The translations under genes and the position numbers were made by a program. From positions 105,234-169,233 of the forward strand of contig JAOTYL010000008.1 in assembly GCA_029861865.1 (NCBI GenBank): a stretch of DNA of 64,000 nt, read 5' to 3'. Positions 50,079 through 58,164 of the stretch are shown here, piece by piece (position 1 is the stretch's first letter; each line of letters starts with the position of its first letter). The notes beneath the pieces are model-generated. The model did not search any database. It was not told the DNA's origin and was given only the letters and a program-made list of their open reading frames with translations. This DNA comes from Myxococcales bacterium (GTDB lineage: Bacteria; Myxococcota_A; Polyangia; Polyangiales; Houyiibacteriaceae).

Positions 50079-51772
50079 ACGCAGGTCCACGCGTCGACAT
50101 CGCGTGGTTGCGAAGATCGTGCGGCACTCAAAGTCCCTTTGTTTGCACTGCACTCCATTGCCTTGGCGATCATCTTGGCCGCAAGGCGCTGCACATCGCG
50201 CCACCTCGATGCATACGGCTCATGCCCATAGAAGTTGTCGGGCTCTAGCTCCCATGTCTCGCGCATTTTCTGTATCGCCGACCATTCGTTCACGGCATCT
50301 ACAAGACCCTTTGTGCCGAGGACCGCATGCGCGATGTTCGCGAGTCGTCGACTAGACGCACCCAAGACGAGCTCAGCAGCCGCTCTCCGATTGTCTTTTG
50401 TCCAAGTCTCGAATGCCCGCTCCAAATACCTGAACTCTGATGCCCGTTGAGGATATACGTTCTTCTTCTCGCCAGGATCCTGTCGAAGGTCGAAGCCTTC
50501 TATGCGCGCTCCATTTTTTGTCGGGAACCAGATCAGCTTGTGCGCCGCACTGCGCGCAGTAGCGACGCGAATCCCGATCTCCTCCTTCGGCGTGTTCCAC
50601 CCTTTCAAGGTGGTTTGGGCAAACACGAAATCGCGGATCTTCGACTCGCTATCGATGATCAACGGTAAGAGCGAACGCCCCTGCATGGCGGGTTCCATGT
50701 TCGCATCGGGGATATCGAGGATGTCGAAGAGAGTGGGCATGATGTCCACCCCCTGAACCAGGGCGCTTGACCTGCCGGTGAGCGAGCGATCGGGAACTCG
50801 AATGATGAGGGGAACTCGGATGAGCTCATCGTAGAGTTTGCCGTCAAAGCCCGTGGACGCGTGCCCGACCCATCCATGCTCGAAGAGCTCCTCCCCGTGA
50901 TCAGCCGAAATGATTACGATCGTGCGGTCAAGCAAACCCGTCTCGCGCATCCGATCCAGAATGCGGCCGAGCCGCGCGTCGACACCGGCCATTTCCCCAT
51001 CGTATAGGGCCCTGATCTCGGGCACGTCCTCCTTGTCGAACGCGACCTTTCCCGCATGCTCGAAGTCGAGCTGCACCTCGTCAGGGTGTCGGAGGATGAC
51101 CTTGTGTTTGCGAACCGCTTCGATGCTTTCACTAGCCCGGGAGGTTACACCAAACCGCTTCGCGTTCGCTGCCGACGGTGTGTAAGGCAAATGCACGTCG
51201 CGAAGGTGTGCCCAAGCGAAGTACCGCCCAGCGTTCGAGAGCCGGGTTTCAATGAAGTCTTCTAGTTCCCCTAGCGCATGCTCGAAACCGAGATTCTCAT
51301 GACTCGGACCCCGGATGGACTGACCGAAAATCTCGTATCCCTCCTTCGACAAGACACGGAGTGCCGAAGTCATCTCGGAGTCGTAGAAACTGAAGCGGCC
51401 ACTTTGCGCATGAACGGGCGGATAGTAGCCGGTGAAGATGGAGACCATGCCCGGGGCGGTCCAGGCCGAGGTCGAGAAAGCGCTGTCGAACACCGCGGCT
51501 TCTCTTGCAAAGCGCTCGAGATGCGGTGTGGTGTCTTTCTCGTATCCGTATAGGGACATGTGATCTGGGCGCATGTTGTCGACCGTGATCAACAAAACGC
51601 TCCACGGTTTTCGGACTTGCGAGGCCGGGCTTGGAGCACTTCTTGGCGGACGGGGTGCGGCAGAATGAGCTGCACAACTGACGAGGAGGCCTAGCGTCAG
51701 AAACAGGCAGACAGACAGCTCGCGGAAACTCTTGGCGGTAGCCAACGGGCGCCTACTGTAATGGATGATCAC
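50066..51772 (-). CDS. Sulfatase-fold hydrolase lipoprotein lacking the formylglycine cysteine
   Basis: 568 residues. Lipoprotein signal (LGLLVSC), then an alkaline-phosphatase/sulfatase domain: LLITVDNMRPDHMSLYGY (metal Asp65/Asn66 region), WTAPGMVSIFTGYYP, IVIISADHGEELFEHG. In true sulfatases the fourth block reads C-x-P-x-R; here it is T-A-P-G-M, Thr105 replacing the Cys and Met109 the Arg, so formylglycine cannot form. Thr at this place is used by phosphotransferases of the same fold, and similar Ser/Thr variants are frequent in this wide family. Start GTG 51772 overlaps the VanZ-like gene by GTGA, so the two are coupled. Substrate unknown. Confidence 0.82.
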   Translation of the reverse strand: MIIHYSRRPLATAKSFRELSVCLFLTLGLLVSCAAHSAAPRPPRSAPSPASQVRKPWSVLLITVDNMRPDHMSLYGYEKDTTPHLERFAREAAVFDSAFSTSAWTAPGMVSIFTGYYPPVHAQSGRFSFYDSEMTSALRVLSKEGYEIFGQSIRGPSHENLGFEHALGELEDFIETRLSNAGRYFAWAHLRDVHLPYTPSAANAKRFGVTSRASESIEAVRKHKVILRHPDEVQLDFEHAGKVAFDKEDVPEIRALYDGEMAGVDARLGRILDRMRETGLLDRTIVIISADHGEELFEHGWVGHASTGFDGKLYDELIRVPLIIRVPDRSLTGRSSALVQGVDIMPTLFDILDIPDANMEPAMQGRSLLPLIIDSESKIRDFVFAQTTLKGWNTPKEEIGIRVATARSAAHKLIWFPTKNGARIEGFDLRQDPGEKKNVYPQRASEFRYLERAFETWTKDNRRAAAELVLGASSRRLANIAHAVLGTKGLVDAVNEWSAIQKMRETWELEPDNFYGHEPYASRWRDVQRLAAKMIAKAMECSANKGTLSAARSSQPRDVDAWTCVHRP

Positions 51773-53031
51773 GGTCGATCAACTTTTGAAGATCGAACCG
51801 AAAGACGGGGGCCCCTACCGAGATACGCCCCAAGTAGAAGAAGGGCGACGATCGCGGCTGCAAAAGCAAACAACGCCTCTGTTTCGCCAAATCGCGTGAC
51901 GAGATCCCAGCTGACGAAGCTGGTGTATTCTTCGTCTTCGATAGCGTGGTCGTCGACGTACGTGTGTATCTCCGGTGCCCATCGGTGCTTGGAATGCTGC
52001 ATCGTCGTCGCGAAGTACTTCTCCAGAATTTGGTTCTCCCGTAGGGCGACAGTGGAGTGGTCGGGCCGGTCTTCCTCCTCTGCCCTCGCCCGCTCGAGGT
52101 ATCGGTTACGCCGAAACAAATGGACGCCTGCTTCGTGCACATACGCATCACGGGGAACACTGTAAATGTTCTGAAACGCGTCATAGCCCTCGCCGCCAAT
52201 ATATCGGTCTAGAATCAGCGAGACTTCGACACCACGTTGGCGATCGAGTTGTTCGAGTTGCTCACGCGAGAATCGCGACTGGAAGATCCCGATCTCAGGG
52301 TCGTGGTAGCGATAGCCGTAGTCGATCATCGTGCTCTTACTGTCGAGCAGAAAGGATAGGAAAGGAATGCGCGTTGCGTACCATCCAACGCGTTCTGGCG
52401 TATTCACGAAACTCAGCGTAAACACAACGAGAGTAAGCGCGAGCAGGCGACAAACGCGGCGTAAGCTCGTCGGAGACGGGCGGCTCGCAACCATGGTCGG
52501 TCGCAGGCCTTTGGCAATCGCCACTTGCGCGAGCGCTCCGGCAACGAAGTTGGTGCGAATATCTCGAAGATCAAAGACCCGCGAAGGTACGACCCACTGA
52601 ATATATTCATCCATCATACCGATGATGCCGACGATGAGGATCGCTACAAAGTAGATGCTGTAGTCGTGGATGCGGTGAACGAGAGCTCGATAGACTAGAA
52701 AGCCCAAGAAACCATATTCCGCAACGTGAACCGCCTCTTCAGGGATGTCGCGGAGATAGTAGGCATATGCGATAAAAGCTGCGCTGACGGCGAACAACCA
52801 TAGATAAGCAGTCGGTGGCAGTTGTCTTTTTCGAAGGTTGGCGAATGCCACGGCACCACCAACGAGGGCCAACAAGACAGTGGTGTGAAGAAAGACCTCA
52901 AGGCCTATTCGTTCGTCGACCGTCTTGATGACCGCACGCGCAAAAGGAATCGTGCAGAAAATGACTAGCGACCACAGCGCAACATAAAGCCAGGAGCGCC
53001 AATGTGGTTCTGTGGGTGGTGCGTCTAACAC
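51769..53031 (-). CDS. VanZ-like membrane protein
   Basis: 420 residues. N-terminal four to five transmembrane helices include the VanZ-type signature AVHVAEYGFLGFLVYRAL and IGMMDEYIQWVVPSRVFDL followed by DIRTN, the conserved DE-x-x-Q-x-x-x-P and D-x-x-D-x-x-x-N layout. A non-membrane segment of ~170 residues follows (YGYRYHDPEIGIFQSRFS), then one last helix. VanZ relatives have roles in antibiotic response or cell envelope; the extra segment is unusual. Coupled to the sulfatase-fold gene by a four-base overlap. Confidence 0.78.
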   Translation of the reverse strand: MLDAPPTEPHWRSWLYVALWSLVIFCTIPFARAVIKTVDERIGLEVFLHTTVLLALVGGAVAFANLRKRQLPPTAYLWLFAVSAAFIAYAYYLRDIPEEAVHVAEYGFLGFLVYRALVHRIHDYSIYFVAILIVGIIGMMDEYIQWVVPSRVFDLRDIRTNFVAGALAQVAIAKGLRPTMVASRPSPTSLRRVCRLLALTLVVFTLSFVNTPERVGWYATRIPFLSFLLDSKSTMIDYGYRYHDPEIGIFQSRFSREQLEQLDRQRGVEVSLILDRYIGGEGYDAFQNIYSVPRDAYVHEAGVHLFRRNRYLERARAEEEDRPDHSTVALRENQILEKYFATTMQHSKHRWAPEIHTYVDDHAIEDEEYTSFVSWDLVTRFGETEALFAFAAAIVALLLLGAYLGRGPRLSVRSSKVDRP

Positions 53032-53169
53032 AGCAATCCCCGATCGGAGCTTTCAGCCACCGACGGCTCAACGAGCCATGATACACTATCGACGCCGGGC
53101 TAGCTTCCCGAGTGCGTTTGCCTCGGCCCTAGTCGGCCCCACGTAAAACAACGAAACGAGGAGGACATC

Positions 53170-53223
53170 ATGGACTCTCAAACCGTAACCAATACGATGC
53201 TGGGCCGAGTCGGGCACTACTGA
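53170..53223 (+). pseudogene. Truncated plus-strand gene start (17 codons) with a perfect ribosome binding site
   Basis: A perfect GAGGAGG (53158-53164) is five bases before ATG 53170, opening MDSQTVTNTMLGRVGHY followed by TGA. The strength of the ribosome binding site implies it once started a real gene. After the stop the strand is simply the antisense of the minus-strand fragment, so the rest of the gene is missing. It could instead be a small peptide or leader, but no regulatory hairpin is visible. Confidence 0.4.
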
Positions 53224-53243
53224 ATAGAGAACGACTTCGAGCA

Positions 53244-53435
53244 TCAACGGATGGGTGGGGAAGAGGATTCGTCGGCCATGATGTTGTTGGCCGTTAACGC
53301 GGCATCGCCCGACACGATGAGTTGGGTTTCTACGAGCGTCGCGTAGAGCACCGCGACGATTGCGATCACCAGGTACGCGACCCCCGCAACTCTTGCGTAG
53401 ACGCGTGGTGATGTCTCGGCTGTTTGGGTTGTCAT
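53244..53435 (-). pseudogene. Truncated DUF4386-type membrane protein
   Basis: 63 residues. The text RVYARVAGVAYLVIAIVAVL and QLIVSGDAALTANNIMA matches the first ~55 residues of DUF4386 proteins, whose normal length is about 220-240 residues with several transmembrane helices. It stops soon after the N-terminal helix with unrelated residues SSSPPIR, so it is a broken gene. It faces the truncated plus-strand gene, and the two broken ends meet near 53223-53260. Confidence 0.6.
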
Positions 53436-53478
53436 TTCGGACGCGTGCTGCGGCCTCTTTGTCGCGAAACGGCTGGTG

Positions 53479-55104
53479 CTACTCGACCGGAATCTGAATC
53501 GTGGCCTCGGTCGCGGTGCACTGAGCGAGAATTTGGCCCATTGGGTCGTCAGGAAGCTCGCCGGTCGTCAAATAGACTGGCGACGGTGTGCGAGTAACCA
53601 GGGTAAACTCCCCGAGCTCGATGTCTACCGTCGTTGCATCGCTCGCCACCTGCACACGTACCGTCGCCGTCGGCGGCACTACGGGTACGGCGCCTCCCGA
53701 GTAATCGACCGAGCACGGGACATCCGTGAGGCCCAATGTTGTCGAGGTGGGTGATTGAACCCCACTCACGAAATTGAGCACGGCCTCCGATGACTTGATC
53801 TCCGCGGGTTCCCCCCGAGAGATCGTGTTGAGTAGCGCCGCAGTGTCTTCATCGATTTCCACACGGGCCGAAAGATCGATGTCGATCGTTGCACCTGGAA
53901 CGACGGCCGCGCGTGGGATGGCTCGCACCTCTGCCTGTACATTCACGTTGATGGCGCCGGCAATATTGCAGTTGACGGTCTGTGCGGCCGAAGAGCCACC
54001 AACCAGAAAGGTGTTGCCAGCTCCACATGAGGGGATGCCAGATGCACCACCACCCAAGTCGCTGACCGCATTGAGTGGCCCGCATTGGGTTTCAAAGAGC
54101 GAACGAGCTTCGTCATCAACGCCCACCTGCTCTGCTGCGCCTTGCGAGCCACCGGCAATCTTTAGACCGCCGTCGATATACACCAGGAACTCACACATCT
54201 CGTGCCCACCAAAGCCCCAGGTAATCACGTCGTCGCCGTCGTTGTCGTACCCGCACTCGTAGCGCAAGTAGCGTGCACCGTTGGAGCTGATCGGGGGATC
54301 GATCGTGCCTCCAAGCGGTTCTCCGATCAGGCTGTTGGTCTCATACACCGTCTCTTCGTTGCCCGCTTCGTCTACGAGACTCAGTCGAAAGTAGTTTCCC
54401 CACTCATGATAGTGAGGCAGCACGTAGTAAATATTGTAGTCGGCTGCGGTACCGAGGCTTGCCTGATAGACGCTCCCCATGTCGCAAGCCATAGCAAAGC
54501 GCGACTCGGTGCGCGGCGGGATCGCCAGAGATCCGTTCGAGAAGTTCACCAGTTGGAGCCGGGTTTTCACGTCGACCTCCTCAAGCGTTGCGAGATCGAA
54601 TCGCATCGAAGACTTCACTCGGGTCTCGGTAAGATTCAGCAAATGGACATCGCCGACAATGACCGAACGTGGCGGAATCACCAGGGCGGCTCCGCGCGGG
54701 AAGCGCTGCTCTTCTTGCGCTGCCTGAGTGGATTGCGCAAAGAGCACGCCACCAAGCGCCGCAGCGCCACGCTCCCGAAATCCCCTTTCTTCGCACCGCC
54801 AAGTCCCTTCCTCTGTTGCATCGGCGTCTTCCACCTCGGGGTTTGGAAGGTAGGTGCCTTCGGGAACGAAGAACCAGTTCGAGTGATGCCACCCGCCGCC
54901 ATTGGTTTGCTGGATGGCCGTCATGTACACGGGCTCGTCGTTGTTGAGCTTCCAGCTCTGGCAGAGGTCGGTGATTTCTCCACCCCTCTCAATCTCGATT
55001 GGCTCAAAGTCGTGAGAGATGAGCGTTTCCTCAGAGTTCGCGTCTCCGCAACCAACAAAGAGCACCAAGTACAAAATCATTGATGTGCGGTGCGTTCTAG
55101 ACAT
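53479..55104 (-). CDS. Lipoprotein resembling copper type II ascorbate-dependent (PHM-like) monooxygenase
   Basis: 541 residues. Lipoprotein signal (LFVGC, Cys19); GGGAGG lies six bases before ATG 55104. The first ~310 residues carry, in order, the ligand-type positions of peptidylglycine alpha-hydroxylating monooxygenases: WHHSNWFF (His73, His74), GDVHLLN (His154), PHYHEWG (His231, His233) and GHEMCEF (Met303). Spacing between the HxH pair and Met is 70, as in rat PHM. After it comes an unrelated Ala/Val/Asp beta-rich C-terminal part without motifs. Inferred: exported copper enzyme hydroxylating an unknown substrate. No structural support beyond the ligand pattern. Confidence 0.68.
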   Translation of the reverse strand: MSRTHRTSMILYLVLFVGCGDANSEETLISHDFEPIEIERGGEITDLCQSWKLNNDEPVYMTAIQQTNGGGWHHSNWFFVPEGTYLPNPEVEDADATEEGTWRCEERGFRERGAAALGGVLFAQSTQAAQEEQRFPRGAALVIPPRSVIVGDVHLLNLTETRVKSSMRFDLATLEEVDVKTRLQLVNFSNGSLAIPPRTESRFAMACDMGSVYQASLGTAADYNIYYVLPHYHEWGNYFRLSLVDEAGNEETVYETNSLIGEPLGGTIDPPISSNGARYLRYECGYDNDGDDVITWGFGGHEMCEFLVYIDGGLKIAGGSQGAAEQVGVDDEARSLFETQCGPLNAVSDLGGGASGIPSCGAGNTFLVGGSSAAQTVNCNIAGAINVNVQAEVRAIPRAAVVPGATIDIDLSARVEIDEDTAALLNTISRGEPAEIKSSEAVLNFVSGVQSPTSTTLGLTDVPCSVDYSGGAVPVVPPTATVRVQVASDATTVDIELGEFTLVTRTPSPVYLTTGELPDDPMGQILAQCTATEATIQIPVE

Positions 55105-55200
55105 GCGCGCCTCCCGCGGCCAACTGACTACGGACCCACACTCGAGAGCAGCGAGGCTGTCACGGGCTAACGCAGCCGTCAAACTCTGAAAACTCACTGG

Positions 55201-56115
55201 TTAGTCAGGCCGAGCGTCGCGGTAAGCGCTACGGAGCACCTCGGCCGAACGCCGTAGCGCTTCGTGCTCCTCGGCGTCCATCTCGGGCTTGATGACTTCA
55301 ACCGCGCCTTCGGCGCTGACGATCGTGGGGAGCGAGATGGCGATGTCCTCGAGACCAGCGACGCCTTCTTGAACCCGTGAAACTGTGACGATCCGGCGGC
55401 CACGCGAAAGCGTCCACTTCAGCAACGCAGCCGTGACTAGGCCGATGGCGTGGTTGGTCGCGCCCTTTCTCGCGATGATCTGATACGCGGCGGTTCGCAC
55501 TTCGTCTGCGATTGCTCGTTCCTTGTCCCGAGTCCACCCTGGCCAGTTGCGTAGTTGCACTCCACCGAGCCGGGCACTGGACCACAATGCGACCTCGGAG
55601 TCACCGTGCTCGCCAACCACCTGGGCATGAATGGAACGTGGATCGAGGTGGAGCGTTTGCCCGAGCGTGGCGCGAAGTCGGGCGGTGTCCAGCATCGTGC
55701 CGGTGCCGATCACCCGCGTGTACGGCAATCCTGAGGCGACCGCCGCAACCTGTGTCATCACGTCCACGGGATTGGTGACGATCACGAGCAGTCCTCGGAT
55801 CCCTCGCAAGCGCGTGGCGATGTCGTGGACGATCGCGGCGTTCACGCGAAGAAGGTCGAGCCTACTGTCTTTGGGGCCGCCCGCCTTGCCGGCAGCGATG
55901 ATGACCGCATCCGCATCGATCATTTCATCGATCGAAGCGGCCCGAACCGATGCGGTTGGATAGAAGGAGGCGCCGTGCGCGAGGTCCATTGCTTCGCCTT
56001 CGGCCAGCCCTTCCCTTGCGTCGTTCAGCAGCAGCTCGGAGGCCACGCCTTTTTGAAGGATCGACACGGCCACGCTGGACCCGACCCACCCCATGCCTAT
56101 GACGCCGAGCTTCAT
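55201..56115 (-). CDS. L-lactate/malate dehydrogenase family oxidoreductase
   Basis: 304 residues. NAD-binding N-terminus KLGVIGMGWVGSSVA, then AVIIAAGKAGGPKDSRLDLLRVN, VTNPVDVMT, GTGTMLDTARLR and VVGEHGDSEVALWS with catalytic His170; Arg146 and Arg85 equivalents of the substrate-binding arginines are present. The specificity position (Gln in LDH, Arg in MDH, before K-P-G-E-T-R) is Gly79 here, with an altered loop, so neither lactate nor malate can be assumed. ATG 56115 starts right at the first beta-strand. Stand-alone gene. Confidence 0.88.
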   Translation of the reverse strand: MKLGVIGMGWVGSSVAVSILQKGVASELLLNDAREGLAEGEAMDLAHGASFYPTASVRAASIDEMIDADAVIIAAGKAGGPKDSRLDLLRVNAAIVHDIATRLRGIRGLLVIVTNPVDVMTQVAAVASGLPYTRVIGTGTMLDTARLRATLGQTLHLDPRSIHAQVVGEHGDSEVALWSSARLGGVQLRNWPGWTRDKERAIADEVRTAAYQIIARKGATNHAIGLVTAALLKWTLSRGRRIVTVSRVQEGVAGLEDIAISLPTIVSAEGAVEVIKPEMDAEEHEALRRSAEVLRSAYRDARPD

Positions 56116-56193
56116 GCTCCCACACACACGCGCCGGTCAAACAAACGGTTCATATTGGAGCATCCCACTCCGCGAGCGACTTGTCGAAGTTCA

Positions 56194-56739
56194 ATGAACC
56201 GGAGCAGGATCACCAGCGCAAACAAGGTCGAGAAAAATCTCGTTGACGTCGAAGATCAGGAGCTGTACCGCCTCGTCACTTCTCTTCCGCCGGAGAGAAC
56301 ACCTCTCTTGGGGTCAAAATCTGAGCTCATGACAACACAGCACTTCCCGTACCGGCTCGACAAGCGATGGGCCCCACTGTTTTTCGCACTGGGCGTGGGG
56401 GACGATGACGGTGTCGATATCTCCGACAATGGCGATTTCGTCGCGACCTTCGGGAGATTCAGCGTGAAGACCACGCTCGATAACATCGACCACACTCTCG
56501 TTACGGGCCCGCACCGCTGGTACACCGCGGTCGGCTTGCGGCTCAGCTTCACCGACGACGGGATCACCTTCGGCACGAACCATCGAAAGGGTCTGTCCAT
56601 TGCGTTCGTGGACAAGATCCCCAGGGTCATCGGTTTTAGGAACCACTCCCTGTTGTGGGTCAGCGTTGCAGACCCCGAAGGCCTCGCCGCCGCGATCGGG
56701 AAGCACAAGAGATCCCGCGCCATGGGGCCCTCAACATGA
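56194..56739 (+). CDS. Hypothetical protein
   Basis: 181 residues from ATG 56194. No signal peptide or membrane segment. Patterns VGDDDGVDISDNGDFVATFG and ALGVGDD suggest a beta-rich acidic protein; HRWYTAVGLRLSFTDDGITF and FGTNHRKGLSIAFVDKIP give a compact alpha/beta fold. I do not recognise a family. Diverges from the LDH/MDH-like gene at a gap of 78 bases. Confidence 0.6.
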   Translation: MNRSRITSANKVEKNLVDVEDQELYRLVTSLPPERTPLLGSKSELMTTQHFPYRLDKRWAPLFFALGVGDDDGVDISDNGDFVATFGRFSVKTTLDNIDHTLVTGPHRWYTAVGLRLSFTDDGITFGTNHRKGLSIAFVDKIPRVIGFRNHSLLWVSVADPEGLAAAIGKHKRSRAMGPST

Positions 56740-56783
56740 GCCCGATGGGCCAAGAGGCATATCGTAGTAGAGTGCCTTGAGCC

Positions 56784-57014
56784 ATGCAGTTCGCCCCATT
56801 CCGACTCGCTTGTGGTTGGTCGTGCCTCGTTGTGTTCGCCCTTTTCGTGGCAGGCTGCCCGACGAGCACGGAGAGATCGCCCGCCCCTCCGACGGCTTGC
56901 GTCGAACGCTATGCCCAATGCCGAATGCCCGATGGGCCTCTCGGAGTGTGCAATGACACGCCGTGCCCGGAGGGCCAAGCCCCACCCTGCTTTCAGTGCG
57001 TCTCGCAGCACTAG
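56784..57014 (+). CDS. Small Cys-rich lipoprotein
   Basis: 76 residues. Signal with lipobox LFVAGC, a Pro/Thr linker and a mature part with six Cys (ACVERYAQC, VCNDTPCPEG, CFQC), probably disulfide-rich. No family known. It follows the hypothetical gene by 44 bases. Confidence 0.6.
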   Translation: MQFAPFRLACGWSCLVVFALFVAGCPTSTERSPAPPTACVERYAQCRMPDGPLGVCNDTPCPEGQAPPCFQCVSQH

Positions 57015-57082
57015 CGATCGGACCGGACTTCGCGTGGGGGAACGAAACCGAAGCCGCCCTTATCGACCAAAGGGCCGCAGAC

Positions 57083-57131
57083 GTTGCGTGACATCTCGCC
57101 TTTCTGCTCAACCTCGGTCAGATCTCTCTCT
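57083..57131. repeat. Copy 1 of a ~49-bp dispersed repeat
   Basis: This intergenic stretch begins gttgcgtgacat and matches 60119-60167 at about 43 of 49 positions (six differences). The core of the shared text is gttgcgtgacat, tttctg, tcaac and atctct. Both copies lie just past the 3' end of a minus-strand gene and near the short word ttatcg. Function unknown. Confidence 0.6.
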
Positions 57132-57156
57132 CTCTGGTCAACGTCCCGTGTCGTGA

Positions 57157-58164
57157 TCATTGTGGCGGGATATCTTGCCACACGGGCGGTGACGGTTTTC
57201 GGCGAGAAGCTCCGGCGTTAGCGCTGTAGCCGGGAAATACGCGAAACGTTCCCGTCAGCCCGAGAATCCAAATCGGGTCCGCCGGCCACCCGCGGCCCCA
57301 GACCGGCACGCGCACCGAGAAGTTCAAACCGAGGTCGGAGTGCTCCCCACTTTTGTGAAAGAACGGGTTCAGCGTGATCTTGGGCTCGACATACATGACA
57401 CGCCGCGCGGCGACATCGAACAGGCTCACATCCGAACGATTGGTGAATCCGTACAGGAGATCCCAGCGTGCCGCCAAATAGAGCCACGGTGCCGGCTCAG
57501 GCCGCACGCCGATCTCGAACGCCGCCAAGATCTCATCGCCGAGATTGAGCGGCGGGTCGATCGTCTTGTTGCGCGTGCGCACACGATAGCCGGCTTCGGC
57601 ACCAAGCCACGCCCATCCCTTCCAAAACGGATAAGACACGATGCCGACGAAGGCGATGTCCCATTGATCCTCCCCGAGTGGTACGCCAAGCGAATCGACT
57701 GTGAAGAAGCCGGTCGGCGCTTTCACTTGCATCTTTGCCGCCAAGAGCACCGCCGCGTCGAGGATCAGCCCCTGCGCTTCAAAGCGAATGTCTCCGATAC
57801 CGCGCCGGTTGTCGACCGCGCCAGTGGCCGTCGAGACCTCCGAGTTCAAGAAGAACGGCAGTCGGATGCCCATGCTGAAGCGCTCGTGAATGCCGAGCCA
57901 CGTCTCGATCACGAGCTGGTGCGCGAAAAAGCGACCGCCGCTCACGCAGTCGTACGGCACCCGGTCGCCGATACCGCCAACGCAGGTTTGCATTTGCGCC
58001 GCGCGGTCTGCGTCGGCGAACACGCGGTCCGAGTCGATAAAGACCCATTCGACCTTGGTCCAACTCTTTCCTTCGGGAACCGTCCACGCGCCCGCGCGCG
58101 CCGTCGCCGGATCCAGCAGAGCGAGACACGCTGCGCAGGCCGCGGCAAATACTGCTCTGCTCAC
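57157..58164 (-). CDS. Outer-membrane protein (transporter/'phenol-degradation'-like barrel)
   Basis: 335 residues. Signal peptide (VFAAACAACLALLDPATARAG), then a beta-rich barrel (IHERFSMGIRLPFFLNSEV, GIGDIRFEAQGLILDAAV, VSYPFWKGWAWLGAEAGYRV, VEPKITLNPFFH) typical of the MetA-phenol-pathway/transporter-like barrels. GTG 58164 overlaps the stop of the DUF3179 gene by GTGA, so the two are coupled. Transport role is inferred; no substrate clue. Confidence 0.78.
   Translation of the reverse strand: MSRAVFAAACAACLALLDPATARAGAWTVPEGKSWTKVEWVFIDSDRVFADADRAAQMQTCVGGIGDRVPYDCVSGGRFFAHQLVIETWLGIHERFSMGIRLPFFLNSEVSTATGAVDNRRGIGDIRFEAQGLILDAAVLLAAKMQVKAPTGFFTVDSLGVPLGEDQWDIAFVGIVSYPFWKGWAWLGAEAGYRVRTRNKTIDPPLNLGDEILAAFEIGVRPEPAPWLYLAARWDLLYGFTNRSDVSLFDVAARRVMYVEPKITLNPFFHKSGEHSDLGLNFSVRVPVWGRGWPADPIWILGLTGTFRVFPGYSANAGASRRKPSPPVWQDIPPQ

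Noticed and set aside
53170..53223. 17-codon frame as a regulatory leader peptide
   Set aside because: No attenuator hairpin or run of regulatory codons follows; it fits better as a truncated gene start.
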